Below are positions 25,869 to 35,097 of a stretch of 64,000 nt of DNA, one piece after another (positions within the stretch are counted from its first letter, which is position 1; every line of letters begins with the position of its first letter). A program made the translations under genes and the position numbers. The stretch lies in assembly GCF_022919135.1 (NCBI RefSeq), contig NZ_CP095049.1, positions 2,236,501 through 2,300,500 of the forward strand, read 5' to 3'. This DNA is from Hymenobacter cellulosivorans (lineage in GTDB: Bacteria > Bacteroidota > Bacteroidia > Cytophagales > Hymenobacteraceae). The notes under the pieces were generated by a model. It was not told where the DNA came from, did not search any database, and saw only the letters and a list, made by a program, of their open reading frames with translations.

Positions 25869-28800
25869 CTACGCCATAACAAGACCCGCAGCGGCCTTTT
25901 TTAGCGTGGCCGAGCTGCTCCACTCGCGCAGGCGGCTCTGCACCGCTGCGGGCACGGGCTGGCCGGTGCGGCTTTGCAAGTCGGCGTAGGTTTCGATGAG
26001 CTTGCGGGTGTTGCGCAGGGGCGCGGCGGGCAGCATGGGTAGCAGCGTGTCCAGCAGCTGGCGCACCGCATCGTCGGTGAGTGGGTCGATGGCGCGGGTC
26101 TGGGCCAGTACGTCGGTCAGGCGCTGCAGGGGAGCAAATTCCACGGCCAGGATTTTGCCCAGCGCTTCACCCAGCAAGGTGGGCTGCAGGCGGCCGGCGG
26201 CAATGGCCGAGAGCAGGACTTCCAGGGCCAGAGCGCGGCACACCGGGGCGTTGTGCACGATGCCCATAGCCAGCAGGACCGAGGTGCTGTCATCAAATCG
26301 TGGACCCGGAACCAGCAGGGAATTGAGGAAATGCTGCACTACGTCGCGGCCTTCCGGGCCCTGACTGTCGGTGTGGCAGGCTGTGTGCAGCAAGTGCCAG
26401 TGCAGCGGCGCTGGATTATTGGGCAGCAGGGTGAGCAGAAACGGCAAATCGGGCTTTAATAACCACAAATAATAGTGGTTGGTGTGCGGCAGGCTAGCGT
26501 GCAGTGAATAGAGCAGCAGCGGGGACGGCGGACGTTTGCCGGGGAGCTTGGTAATGACGTTGAGTTCCTGCCAGACGGTGGTTACCTCCGGCTTTTCCTT
26601 GTTCCAGCTTTGTTTGTAAGTGTTGGACTTCTGCTCAAACTTCCACTCCGGGCTCCAGGGCTCGGCCACGCCTGGGCAGGTCGTTAGCGGCAACAACTCC
26701 GGCAACTGAGCCGTGGGGCGGCGGGTACGGCCCGCCACGGCCCAGAGCCAGGGTAGGGCTTCAGCCAGCGCAACAGGGGGCATAGCCGCCGGAGTCTGGC
26801 GGAAAGGGTTGAGCTGCCCGAATTTTTTGGCCACCGTCTGCACAACCGACGTCAACTCCCGGCCGGCTGGCGTCGGCATGGGCAGGGCTTGCTCAGCATC
26901 GGCCGGAGCCAGGAACCAGCCAAGCAAAGCACGCAGCTCGGAGTGCTCCAGTTCGGGTAAGCGTTGCCGGGCTACGGCCGTATCGGTTTCTGCCTGGAAA
27001 GCGGTGCGGGCCAGGGCAATGGCTAAATCGGCGGTATCGGGCGTATGGCCGGCCGCTTGGTAAGCCAGCAGCTTTTGCACCAGCACCGAGGGTGCCACCC
27101 AGTGCGGCGCGTGGCTGGGTGTACTCAGCAGCGGCAAAGGAGCACCAGCAGCTTGCAGACGGGCTTCGACGGCTGCCAGCCGCTGCTGCTCGACTTGCAA
27201 CAGCGGGTCAGGGTTGCTGTACTGCTGGTCCCGGATGCCTACGTACGGCACTTTGGCCTGCGTAAAGCCCAGATACCAACTGATAAGCAAGGCCGACAGC
27301 AGCTCTTTTTGCCCATTGCGACCTTCTTTAAAGGTTGTTTCGCGCAGAAAAGTGGTGGTTTCTTCTTCTGTTTTGCCTTTCAGGCCCCAGGGTAGAATCT
27401 GGAGCAGGTAAGGCCGCAGCTGTTGAGCATACCCGGCCGGGTACTGCCCACGCAGGCGTAGCAGCCCGTCCAGCCATCGTTCCGCTGCCGCCGGCTCGTT
27501 TTGCTGTACCATCTGCCCGGTTAAAAAGAGCAGCTCGTGCCAGTCAGCTACCGGGGCAATGGCCGTAGCAGCCGAAATATCGGGCGCGAATTCGGCCACC
27601 GGAGCATAAGCCACCGCTGCCGTGGCTGCCGAATCGGGGGCGGCCACCAGAAAGCTAGCCAGGATGGTGCGGGCGGCGGCCGTGAGCAGGTCGGCGTAGA
27701 GGCTAATAGTGGCCGTCACTTCTTCGGCTTCTTCGGAGCTGAGTACCGGATTTTTGGCTCTCAGCAAGCCGGCCAGCAGCTTGGCGGCCCGCTCCTGCAC
27801 CCCGGCATCGCCATTGGCCAGGGCTGAGGAAGTGAGACGGGCTACGGTCGGGGCCAGGTTGGGTTCCCGCTTTACGAGCTTCTCGAAGGCGCCCAATAAG
27901 GCCCGCAGCGCCGTTTTTAGGTCCTGGCGCGTCAGCAAGCCCTCGGCGTAAAGCAGCAAGGGCGCCGGTTCGAAGCCTGGGTTGGCCCACAGGTCCTTGA
28001 GCTGGTCCAGGGCAAAGTTGACGACCAGCGGCAGGGGATGAGCCAGTAGCTCAACCAGCTCGCTTTGCCGGGCCAGCCGCTCGGCGGCCATGGGCTGCAG
28101 GGCTACAAATAGGTTTTTAAACCACGTCAGCAGGGGCCGGCGGAAGTCGCGGCGCAGGGCCAGCAAGCTGCGGGTAAGCAAATCGGCTCGGTCGAGGTGA
28201 CCCGCGGCGGCCAAGTCACGGATAATATCGAGCCAGGTGATAAACTGGGGCGGATGCTTTTCGCTCCAGTTCTGCCACGTAAGGGGCTCTTTCGACTGCC
28301 ACCACTTCTTGTCCATCCTCAGCTGCACGCTGGCATTGTGCGAGTCGATGGCGGAGTCGAAGTCGAATACGAGCGGCAAATCCCGGGTGAGCAGCACCGT
28401 ATCGGTGCTCAGTTGCTGGGCCACTAGTTTTTCGGCCTGAGCCGGCACCGGAGCGGTTTCGCACAGCGGTTGGCACAAGTCGGAAAGCAGGCCGGGCACC
28501 GAGCCACTGAAGAGGCGGGCCTCGTAGGCAATAATCTGCCGGTCCTCGAGCTGGCGCAATAGGCGGTAGCTGGGCTTATACCACTGATTGCTACTCGACC
28601 AGCGCTGCAGCCAGTCGGACACCCAATCGGGGCGAGTGTGCTCCAGGATCTGCCAGAAGTAGGGCTCGTTGGTCAGGTCGGACCACCAGCCCATAAAGTT
28701 ATTGGCCAGGGCCTCCTTGCGGGAGTAGGTGCGCAGGCCGCTGAGAAACAGCATCATGCTCTGCTTCCGGGTGATGCGGCTGCCCCAGGTGTTGGGCTTG

Positions 28801-28952
28801 AGTTGCACCACCGCCTCCAGCTCTTTCTTGAGCTTCACAGTATGCTTGCGCACGGGGATAATGTCGGTTTTGGGCAGGGCCAGCAGAAAGGGCACCAGCT
28901 CCCGGGCGCTTTGATGCCGGATGATATACTCAAATGTTTCGACAGCAGACAT
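25869..28952 (-). CDS. DUF6493-family protein
   Basis: A 1027-residue cytoplasmic protein without signal or membrane segments. It is almost entirely helical and rich in Leu and Ala, with HEAT-like repeats in the middle (about residues 230-470). N-terminal residues such as TRKQSMMLFLSGLRTYSRKEALANN-type and ASVQLRMDKKWW, and the C-terminal Trp-rich part (PEWKFEQKSNTYKQSW), fit what I know of DUF6493. The family is usually encoded beside SWIM zinc-finger proteins, and here the SWIM gene ends 75 bases upstream on the same strand. In enterobacteria a comparable SWIM-containing set (yehL-yehI-yehP-yehQ) also has an AAA ATPase and a VWA protein, which are absent here. The function is unknown. Confidence 0.8.
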   Translation of the reverse strand: MSAVETFEYIIRHQSARELVPFLLALPKTDIIPVRKHTVKLKKELEAVVQLKPNTWGSRITRKQSMMLFLSGLRTYSRKEALANNFMGWWSDLTNEPYFWQILEHTRPDWVSDWLQRWSSSNQWYKPSYRLLRQLEDRQIIAYEARLFSGSVPGLLSDLCQPLCETAPVPAQAEKLVAQQLSTDTVLLTRDLPLVFDFDSAIDSHNASVQLRMDKKWWQSKEPLTWQNWSEKHPPQFITWLDIIRDLAAAGHLDRADLLTRSLLALRRDFRRPLLTWFKNLFVALQPMAAERLARQSELVELLAHPLPLVVNFALDQLKDLWANPGFEPAPLLLYAEGLLTRQDLKTALRALLGAFEKLVKREPNLAPTVARLTSSALANGDAGVQERAAKLLAGLLRAKNPVLSSEEAEEVTATISLYADLLTAAARTILASFLVAAPDSAATAAVAYAPVAEFAPDISAATAIAPVADWHELLFLTGQMVQQNEPAAAERWLDGLLRLRGQYPAGYAQQLRPYLLQILPWGLKGKTEEETTTFLRETTFKEGRNGQKELLSALLISWYLGFTQAKVPYVGIRDQQYSNPDPLLQVEQQRLAAVEARLQAAGAPLPLLSTPSHAPHWVAPSVLVQKLLAYQAAGHTPDTADLAIALARTAFQAETDTAVARQRLPELEHSELRALLGWFLAPADAEQALPMPTPAGRELTSVVQTVAKKFGQLNPFRQTPAAMPPVALAEALPWLWAVAGRTRRPTAQLPELLPLTTCPGVAEPWSPEWKFEQKSNTYKQSWNKEKPEVTTVWQELNVITKLPGKRPPSPLLLYSLHASLPHTNHYYLWLLKPDLPFLLTLLPNNPAPLHWHLLHTACHTDSQGPEGRDVVQHFLNSLLVPGPRFDDSTSVLLAMGIVHNAPVCRALALEVLLSAIAAGRLQPTLLGEALGKILAVEFAPLQRLTDVLAQTRAIDPLTDDAVRQLLDTLLPMLPAAPLRNTRKLIETYADLQSRTGQPVPAAVQSRLREWSSSATLKKAAAGLVMA

Positions 28953-29027
28953 AGTTAGAAAGTCAGGTAACAGGTAGATAATAAGCAGTAACGCGCCGGC
29001 CGCTTGGCGAGGCCAGGGCCGAAATAG

Positions 29028-30374
29028 TTAAGCAAAGCGCATCTGAGCGGCCAGAATGTGCTTGCAGGGGCCCCGCTGACCTTGCAGGCCACTAAACCAC
29101 GGGCAGGTGCAGCGGGCCGGCTCGTTGCCGCCCACCAGCACAGTGTGCCACACGTCGGTACCGCGGACCCGGGCCTCGGTGCGCCCCCCGGCGCCCACGC
29201 CCACGAGCTGCACGTCGTCGGCGGCTTCGAGCAGGGCCCGGGCGTTTTTCAGGCGCGGATTCAAGCTTAGAATACGGCCCAGCTTGAAGGGCAAACGCCG
29301 ATAGAAATGCTGGTTGTCGGCCAGGTCAAAGCCCAGCAGGCCCATGGCCGAGAGGCTGGCGCAGAGCCGGTCAACGGTGTTGGGAGCCAGGTCATTTTCC
29401 AGGGCAAACACACTGGGGTTAAACACCTCGTTGCCCCGGAACAGGCGGTTAGCGCCGGCCACCCACTCGGCCGGCAGTTCTTCCATCAGGGTGTCGAGTT
29501 GGTTGCCTTCCCCCGAAAAGCCCCGCCACACATCGGCCGACAAGGCCAGCATAAACCGCTGCCCGCCACCCAGCTCCAGCACGAAGGCCGCAGCCTGCCC
29601 GTCGGGTGTGGCGTATACGCGCAGGGCCTCGCAGAGCGGAAGCAAGCCCTCCAGCAGCCGCAGCCGGTGCACGCCGCCTACCCGCACGGCCCCGGGGCTG
29701 CCCACCGGTGAGAAGCTGGGCCGGGGCCCACGCAAGACCAGGAAAAAGTCGGTCTTGGCCGTGCCAGCGGGCAGGCCCTGTACCAACTGCAGAGCCTGAA
29801 CCCGGGTTAGACGCAGCTTTTCCTCCATCACCGCCAGGTAGGCCTGCACGCTGGTTAGGCCCTTGATCCACCGCTCGGGCAAGGCTACTTTACGCTCCAC
29901 TACCTTGCCGGCAGCCCGCTCCAGAGTCACTTCTTTGTCGCCGACGGACAGGATAACCGGCTCGGTGCGGGCAATGCGGGCCAGGGCATTCACCATGGGC
30001 TCGTTGAAGTCCACGTTGGTGGTGCCACTGCTGAGGAACTCTCCGTCGAGGGCTTCGGAGTTCAGGTCAAGGCGGGCGTAGACACCATTGCAGGACGAGA
30101 AGGCCTCGAAGCGGAGCTGCCCGGCCCCGGCCGTCACGATAGGGTCGCGCAGGGCGGCGCTCTGGGGCACGAAGCGGGAGGCCACCACTTTTGCTAAAGT
30201 GCTTAGGCCGCGAGCCGCCAGCCAGGAGTCGCGGAGGCGGCCCCAGAAGAAGCAGGCAGAACCAGTAGTGGTAGTGGCTTGCTCCTCGGCAAAAGCCGAT
30301 AGCAGCAGAGAGTTGCCTTCCGGACGGGTTTCCAGGGTGGAAGGGCGGGCATAGGCATACGCAAAGTCAGACAT
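29028..30374 (-). CDS. SWIM zinc-finger family protein
   Basis: A 448-residue protein ending in a SWIM-type zinc motif, C-T-C, twelve residues, C-K-H (CTCPWFSGLQGQRGPCKH), at the extreme C terminus. The preceding 420 residues are alpha/beta with no recognised enzymatic motif. SWIM fingers are thought to bind DNA or protein. The gene is the first of a minus-strand set with DUF6493 (75 bases downstream). Its 5' gap of 555 bases to the divergent catalase gene should hold its promoter. The pair probably works as one system. Confidence 0.87.
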   Translation of the reverse strand: MSDFAYAYARPSTLETRPEGNSLLLSAFAEEQATTTTGSACFFWGRLRDSWLAARGLSTLAKVVASRFVPQSAALRDPIVTAGAGQLRFEAFSSCNGVYARLDLNSEALDGEFLSSGTTNVDFNEPMVNALARIARTEPVILSVGDKEVTLERAAGKVVERKVALPERWIKGLTSVQAYLAVMEEKLRLTRVQALQLVQGLPAGTAKTDFFLVLRGPRPSFSPVGSPGAVRVGGVHRLRLLEGLLPLCEALRVYATPDGQAAAFVLELGGGQRFMLALSADVWRGFSGEGNQLDTLMEELPAEWVAGANRLFRGNEVFNPSVFALENDLAPNTVDRLCASLSAMGLLGFDLADNQHFYRRLPFKLGRILSLNPRLKNARALLEAADDVQLVGVGAGGRTEARVRGTDVWHTVLVGGNEPARCTCPWFSGLQGQRGPCKHILAAQMRFA

Positions 30375-30929
30375 GGCAAAGGCGTTGTTTTCGGACTCTA
30401 AGGTAAGAGCTTTGGGTTACAATTGCTAACTTTTTTAGTATATACTCAATCTGGTGCCCCCAGGTTTTGCTAGTTAGGTTAGTCGGGGTGGGGTGGGTTC
30501 GTTAGTGGAAATTAGTAGAAGGAGCGCAACGCGCCGCATTCAGGGGTAGATGCCTATTGTGCCCGTCCTGTCGACCGGCAGGAGACATCCGGCCGGCAAT
30601 ACTATATGATTAGCTCTGTAGCATCCGCAGCGAGATGTTGCCCGCTGGTTGGCAGGCTGGCCTGAAGTCTGGGGTGAGCCGGATGGCCTTTACGATATGG
30701 TTGAGCTGTGGGCAAACGATGCAGAACAGGTAAGAGAAGAAAAGGTTGGGTGCTAGGCAGACTTTATATAGCCAAAAGTTAATAATGGTTCTTTATACGG
30801 AGTCAATTCCGTAGTTGGCAAGGGCAAAACCCGTATTTGTCAGGTATTACCTAGCCCAAATGCCTCGTAAGCAAGGCTAGCCCCGGCTGTTCGGGGAATT
30901 CGCTCCACCTACCTAACCATTTCACCATT
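30375..30929. promoter_or_regulatory. Long divergent gap between SWIM and catalase genes
   Basis: 555 bases without a convincing gene. AT-rich stretches occur at about 30420-30450 (TTTTTTAGTATATACTC, near the SWIM start) and 30765-30800 (TTTATATAGCCAAAAGTTAA, facing the catalase gene), which are the best places for promoters. A short hairpin (CCCCGGCTGTTCGGGG) lies at 30882-30897, shortly before the catalase start. No operator or riboswitch was recognised. Confidence 0.4.
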
Positions 30930-31805
30930 ATGTTCTATCACGATAGAGAACTCCAGTACAAAGTCCGGGTTGAGAAGCCTAACGCCACATTTGCGCGCAT
31001 GCTGCAGCAGGCCATTGGGGGCATCGAGGGCGAGATTCGCGTGTGTTTGCAGTACCTGTTTCAGGCCTGGGGCAACCGCGGCCCAGTAAAGTACCGCGAC
31101 ATGCTGCTCGAAACCGGCACCGAGGAAATGGCCCACATCGAGATGCTGGCAACGGCTGTGGCCCTGAACCTGGAAGGCGCTCCGACGAGCCTTAAGGATG
31201 AGATGGCCAAGGACAAGATGATTGGCGCCGTGCTCGGCGGCATGGACCCCCGCCACTTCCTTTCCTCGGGTCTGGCCGCTATGGCTGTAGACGCCAACGG
31301 AGTTCCGTTTAACGGCTCCTGGGTGGTAGGCAGCGGCAACACGGCCGCCGATATGTACGCCAACGTTATGGCCGAAAGCACCGGCCGCGTACTGGCGACC
31401 CGCCTCTGGGAAATGACCGATGACCCCGGCATGAAAGACATGCTCAGCTTCCTCATTGCCCGCGACACGATGCACCAGAACCAGTGGCTGGCCGTGCTCG
31501 AAGAGCTGGGCGGCGTGCAGGGCATCCACCCCATCCCCAACTCCTTCCCGCAAAGCCAGGAAGTGCAGGATTTCAACTACGCCTTCGTGAGTACCTACAT
31601 CAACTCGGGCGATGGCAGCACGCCCGCCGGCCGCTGGACGGAAGGTCAGTCTATCGACGGCAAGGGCGAGTTTCACATCAAAAAAGCCCAGCCCCTGGGT
31701 GGGGAGCCCAAGCTTGCTCCGCCGGTACCGGAAGGCCACGCCCAAACCGAGCAGATGACCCTAACCGATACCATCATCGGCAACATTAAGGATACGCTCA
31801 GCTAA
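30930..31805 (+). CDS. Manganese catalase
   Basis: A 291-residue ferritin-like four-helix protein. The dimanganese ligands line up with the Lactobacillus plantarum enzyme (E35, E66, H69, E148, H181): here E35 (GEIR), E66 and H69 (EEMAHIEM), E149 (MAES) and H182 (DTMHQNQW). The protein should disproportionate hydrogen peroxide in the cytoplasm without haem. A hydrophilic tail of about 70 residues ends the protein. It is transcribed alone, with a long 5' gap and a strong terminator 25 bases after the stop. Confidence 0.93.
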   Translation: MFYHDRELQYKVRVEKPNATFARMLQQAIGGIEGEIRVCLQYLFQAWGNRGPVKYRDMLLETGTEEMAHIEMLATAVALNLEGAPTSLKDEMAKDKMIGAVLGGMDPRHFLSSGLAAMAVDANGVPFNGSWVVGSGNTAADMYANVMAESTGRVLATRLWEMTDDPGMKDMLSFLIARDTMHQNQWLAVLEELGGVQGIHPIPNSFPQSQEVQDFNYAFVSTYINSGDGSTPAGRWTEGQSIDGKGEFHIKKAQPLGGEPKLAPPVPEGHAQTEQMTLTDTIIGNIKDTLS

Positions 31806-31830
31806 AAGCTAACTGCCGCTTGCGGCATTG

Positions 31831-31867
31831 AAAAGCCCCGTCGGCACTTGGCCGGCGGGGCTTTTTT
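31831..31867 (+). terminator. Intrinsic terminator after manganese catalase
   Basis: AAAAGCCCCG(T)CGGC pairs with GGCCGGCGGGGCTTTT across a short loop, followed by a T-run. A nearly identical hairpin occurs at 36167-36203 after the FG-GAP gene. Confidence 0.9.
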
Positions 31868-32151
31868 GGGACCGGCACCCGCTGCCCGAGGCCTGCTGAG
31901 CCCATAGTACACGTTAGGCACTGGTGCCCAATAACGTAGGGGTAGGGGGAAAAATAAAAGGATAAAACCAGGGGCTGGGGGCAAGGTTGTTGTGTAGTAG
32001 GCTACGGTTCAGGTAGATATGCTGTGAATAAGCGCTTGAGGTATTAGCATAAAAGCGGGGCCGTACAAGAGGCGCGTAGCATAGGTTAGTAATTTATTTA
32101 GATGGAGTTTTGCGGGGTTATTCGCCTCGTACTTCTCGCTATACCTAGTGC
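31868..32151 (+). promoter_or_regulatory. Leader of the FG-GAP protein gene, shared with the RCC1 gene
   Basis: AGGATAAAACCAGGG at 31959-31973 recurs at 39795-39809. The distances to the start codons (193 and 197 bases) nearly match, and the bases around both starts (GCATGAAACACTT) are the same. The two secreted-protein genes therefore have related control regions. The exact promoter boxes were not resolved. Confidence 0.55.
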
Positions 32152-35097
32152 ATGAAACACTTTTACTTATTGGGCCTGCTGCTGCCTACGGCCGCCTTGG
32201 CGCAGGCGCCTACTTTGGTCACGCGCCTGCCTGCCGCTAACGCCCCGGCCGTCGCGCGCGACACCGAGGTGGCCCTAACTTTCTCCGAAGCCATGAGCAC
32301 CCAAACCGCCGCCCCCGACGCGGTGCGCGTGGTCAGCCAGTGGCGCGGACTGCTGCCGGGTACTTACTCCGGCGGGGGCACCAATACCATCCGCTTCCAG
32401 CCCAATAAGCTGCTGCTGCCCGGCGAGCCAATGACGGTGGGCGTAACTACGCGGGCCACCAGCCGAGCCACGAGCACCATCGCCGTGCCCAGCCAGTACC
32501 AGTTTGCCGCCCAGGCTCCCGCTGGCAGTGGCCGCTTCGGCGCCGAGTTCGAATCCGTGAGCGTGGGCGCTACCCCCTACAGCGTGGCCGTAGCCGACTT
32601 TAACGCTGATGGCAAGCCCGACTTGGCCACGGCTAACAACGGCAGCAATACAGTAAGCATCCGCTTGGGCGCGGGGGCCGGCATCTTCACCGGTGCTGCC
32701 GATGTACCCGTGGGCTCTGCGCCACGTAGTGTGGCCGTGGCCGACCTGAACGCCGACGGTAACGTAGACTTGGCCGTGGCCAACACTGGCAGCAACACAG
32801 TCAGCATCCGTCTGGGCGCGGGTAACGGCTCGTTCACCGCCGCCCCCGATGTAGCTACAGGCGCTACCCCCTACAGCGTGGTCGTAGCCGACTTTAACGC
32901 TGATGGCAAGCCCGACTTGGCTACGGCCAACAATGGCAGCAACACGGTGAGCATCCGCCTGGGCGCGGCCGATGGTACCTTCACCACTGCCGCTGCCAGC
33001 CCCGCCGACGTGACTGTGGGCACTAGCCCCCAGAACGTGACCGTGGCCGATCTGAACGCCGACGGCAAGCCCGACCTAGTTGTGGCTAATAATGGTAGCA
33101 GCACCGTAAGCATCCGCATGGGTGCGGCCGACGGCACCTTTACCAGCGCCACCGACGTACCCGTGAACCTTGGCCCCAGCAGCGTGGCCGTGGCCGACTT
33201 CAACGCCGACGGTAACGTAGATTTGGCCGTGACCAATAACGGCAGCAGGACGGTGAGCATTCGCCTGGGCGCAGGCAACGGCTCGTTCACCGCCGCCCCC
33301 AACGTGGCCGTGGCCCTTGGCCCCTACAGCGTGGCGGTGACCGACTTCAACGGCGACGGCCGCCCCGACCTGGCCGTGACTAACGGCACGAGCAGAACGG
33401 TGAGCATCCGTCTGGGTGCGGCCGACGGCACCTTTACCGGTACCACCGACGTGGCCGTGGGCAATAACCCCCAGAGTGTGGCCGTGGCCGACTTCAACGC
33501 CGATGGCCGCCCCGACTTGGCCGTAGCCAACACCAGCAGCAATACGATAAACATCTGCTTCAACGGCGGCAGTACCTTCCCCGGCGACGTGGGCGTAGGC
33601 TTTAACCCCTACAGTGTGGCCGTGGCCGACATCAACGGCGACGGTAACGTAGACCTGGCCACGGCCAACATCAGCAGCAACACGGTGAGCATCCGCCTGG
33701 GCGCGGGCAACGGCTCGTTTATCGCCGCCCCCAACGTGGCCGTGGGCAATAGTCCCCTGAATGTGGCCGTGGGCGACTTCAACGCTGATGGTAAGCCCGA
33801 TCTGGCTGTGGTCAACCAAAACAGCAGAACGATAAGTATCCGCCTGGGCGTGGGCGATGGTACCTTCACCAGCGCTGCCGACGTGGCCGTGGGCATTAAT
33901 CCCCAGAGTGTGGCCGTGGCCGACCTAAATGGCGACGGCTACCCCGACTTGGCGGTTGCCAACGCCAGCAGCAATACGGTGAGCATTCGCCTGGGTGCAG
34001 GCAACAGTACCTTTATCAGCGCCGCCGACGTGGCCGTGGGTACGAGTCCCAGCAGCGTGGCGGTGGCTGATTTCAACGCCGACGGTAAGCCCGACCTGGC
34101 CGTGAGCGTCAACGGCAGAGCGGTGAGCATCCGCCTGGGCGTGGGCGACGGCACCTTTACGAGTGCCGCCGACGTGGCCCTAGGCAATATCCCCCAGAGT
34201 GTGACCGTAGCCGACCTGAACGCTGACGGCCGCCTCGACTTGGCGGTAGCTAACGGCGGCAACAACACAGTGAGCATTCGCCTGGGTGCAGGCACCGGCA
34301 CCTTCACCGGCACCACCGAAGTAGCTGTGGGCTCTACTCCCCGCAGAGTGGCCGTGGCTGACCTGAATGGCGACGGCTACCCCGACTTGGCGGTGGCCAA
34401 CGGCAACAGCAACACAGTGAGCCTTCGCCTGGGTGCAGGCAACGGCACTTTTACCGGCACCACCGACATGGCCGTGGGCAACAGCCCCAACAGCGTGGCC
34501 GTGGCCGACCTGAACGGCGACGGCCGCCCCGACTTGGCGGTGGCCAACGCCAGCAGCAACACGGTGAGTATCCGCTTGGGCACAGCCAGCGGCTCGTTCT
34601 CTGGTACCACCGACGTAGCCATGACCGTGGGGAATAACCCCCAGAGCGTGGCCGTGGGCGACTTCAACGCCGACGGCTACCTGGACCTGGCCGTGGTCAA
34701 TAACAGTAGTGCCACGGTGAGTATCCGCCTGGGCGCGGCCAATGGTACGTTCACCAACGCTGCCGATGTGGCGGTGGGCACGAATCCCTTCGGTGTGGCC
34801 GTGGGCGACTTCAACGGCGACAGCCGCCTCGACCTGGCTGTGACCAACGGCAGCAGCAGTATAGTGAGCATCCTCTCAGGCACGGGCAACGGTACCTTCA
34901 CTACTGCCGACGAGCTGTTTGTGCGCAATAAACCCTTTAGCGTGGCGGTGGCCGACTTCAACGGCGACGGTCGTCCCGACCTGGCTGTGGCCAACAGCCA
35001 CAGCAGTTCGGTGAGCATCCGCCTGGGCGCGGCCGGCGGCTCGTTCACCAGCGCCGCCGACCTGGCGGTGGGTAATAGCCCCAAAGTGTGGTGGTAG
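32152..35097 (+). CDS. T9SS-secreted FG-GAP/VCBS repeat protein, 5' part (frameshifted)
   Basis: The first 981 codons of a secreted giant. A signal peptide (MKHFYLLGLLLPTAALAQ) is followed by a Big_5-like Ig domain (about residues 20-125) and then FG-GAP/VCBS repeats of about 47-50 residues, each with a calcium-binding-type loop such as DFNADGKPDL. I count about 17 complete repeats before the frame is lost. The frame ends at ...GNSPKVWW-stop, because CCCC at 35079-35082 is one C short. Restoring it gives NSPQSVVVADFNADG and joins smoothly to the next entry, for a product of about 1330 residues. The loss may be real or a sequencing error. FG-GAP repeats form beta propellers; the ligand is unknown. 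Confidence 0.85.
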   Translation: MKHFYLLGLLLPTAALAQAPTLVTRLPAANAPAVARDTEVALTFSEAMSTQTAAPDAVRVVSQWRGLLPGTYSGGGTNTIRFQPNKLLLPGEPMTVGVTTRATSRATSTIAVPSQYQFAAQAPAGSGRFGAEFESVSVGATPYSVAVADFNADGKPDLATANNGSNTVSIRLGAGAGIFTGAADVPVGSAPRSVAVADLNADGNVDLAVANTGSNTVSIRLGAGNGSFTAAPDVATGATPYSVVVADFNADGKPDLATANNGSNTVSIRLGAADGTFTTAAASPADVTVGTSPQNVTVADLNADGKPDLVVANNGSSTVSIRMGAADGTFTSATDVPVNLGPSSVAVADFNADGNVDLAVTNNGSRTVSIRLGAGNGSFTAAPNVAVALGPYSVAVTDFNGDGRPDLAVTNGTSRTVSIRLGAADGTFTGTTDVAVGNNPQSVAVADFNADGRPDLAVANTSSNTINICFNGGSTFPGDVGVGFNPYSVAVADINGDGNVDLATANISSNTVSIRLGAGNGSFIAAPNVAVGNSPLNVAVGDFNADGKPDLAVVNQNSRTISIRLGVGDGTFTSAADVAVGINPQSVAVADLNGDGYPDLAVANASSNTVSIRLGAGNSTFISAADVAVGTSPSSVAVADFNADGKPDLAVSVNGRAVSIRLGVGDGTFTSAADVALGNIPQSVTVADLNADGRLDLAVANGGNNTVSIRLGAGTGTFTGTTEVAVGSTPRRVAVADLNGDGYPDLAVANGNSNTVSLRLGAGNGTFTGTTDMAVGNSPNSVAVADLNGDGRPDLAVANASSNTVSIRLGTASGSFSGTTDVAMTVGNNPQSVAVGDFNADGYLDLAVVNNSSATVSIRLGAANGTFTNAADVAVGTNPFGVAVGDFNGDSRLDLAVTNGSSSIVSILSGTGNGTFTTADELFVRNKPFSVAVADFNGDGRPDLAVANSHSSSVSIRLGAAGGSFTSAADLAVGNSPKVWW

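Noticed and set aside
33076..33819. Several antisense open frames inside the FG-GAP and RCC1 arrays with repeated residues
   Set aside because: They mirror the periodic sense repeats. They lack export signals, start sites and spacing of real genes.
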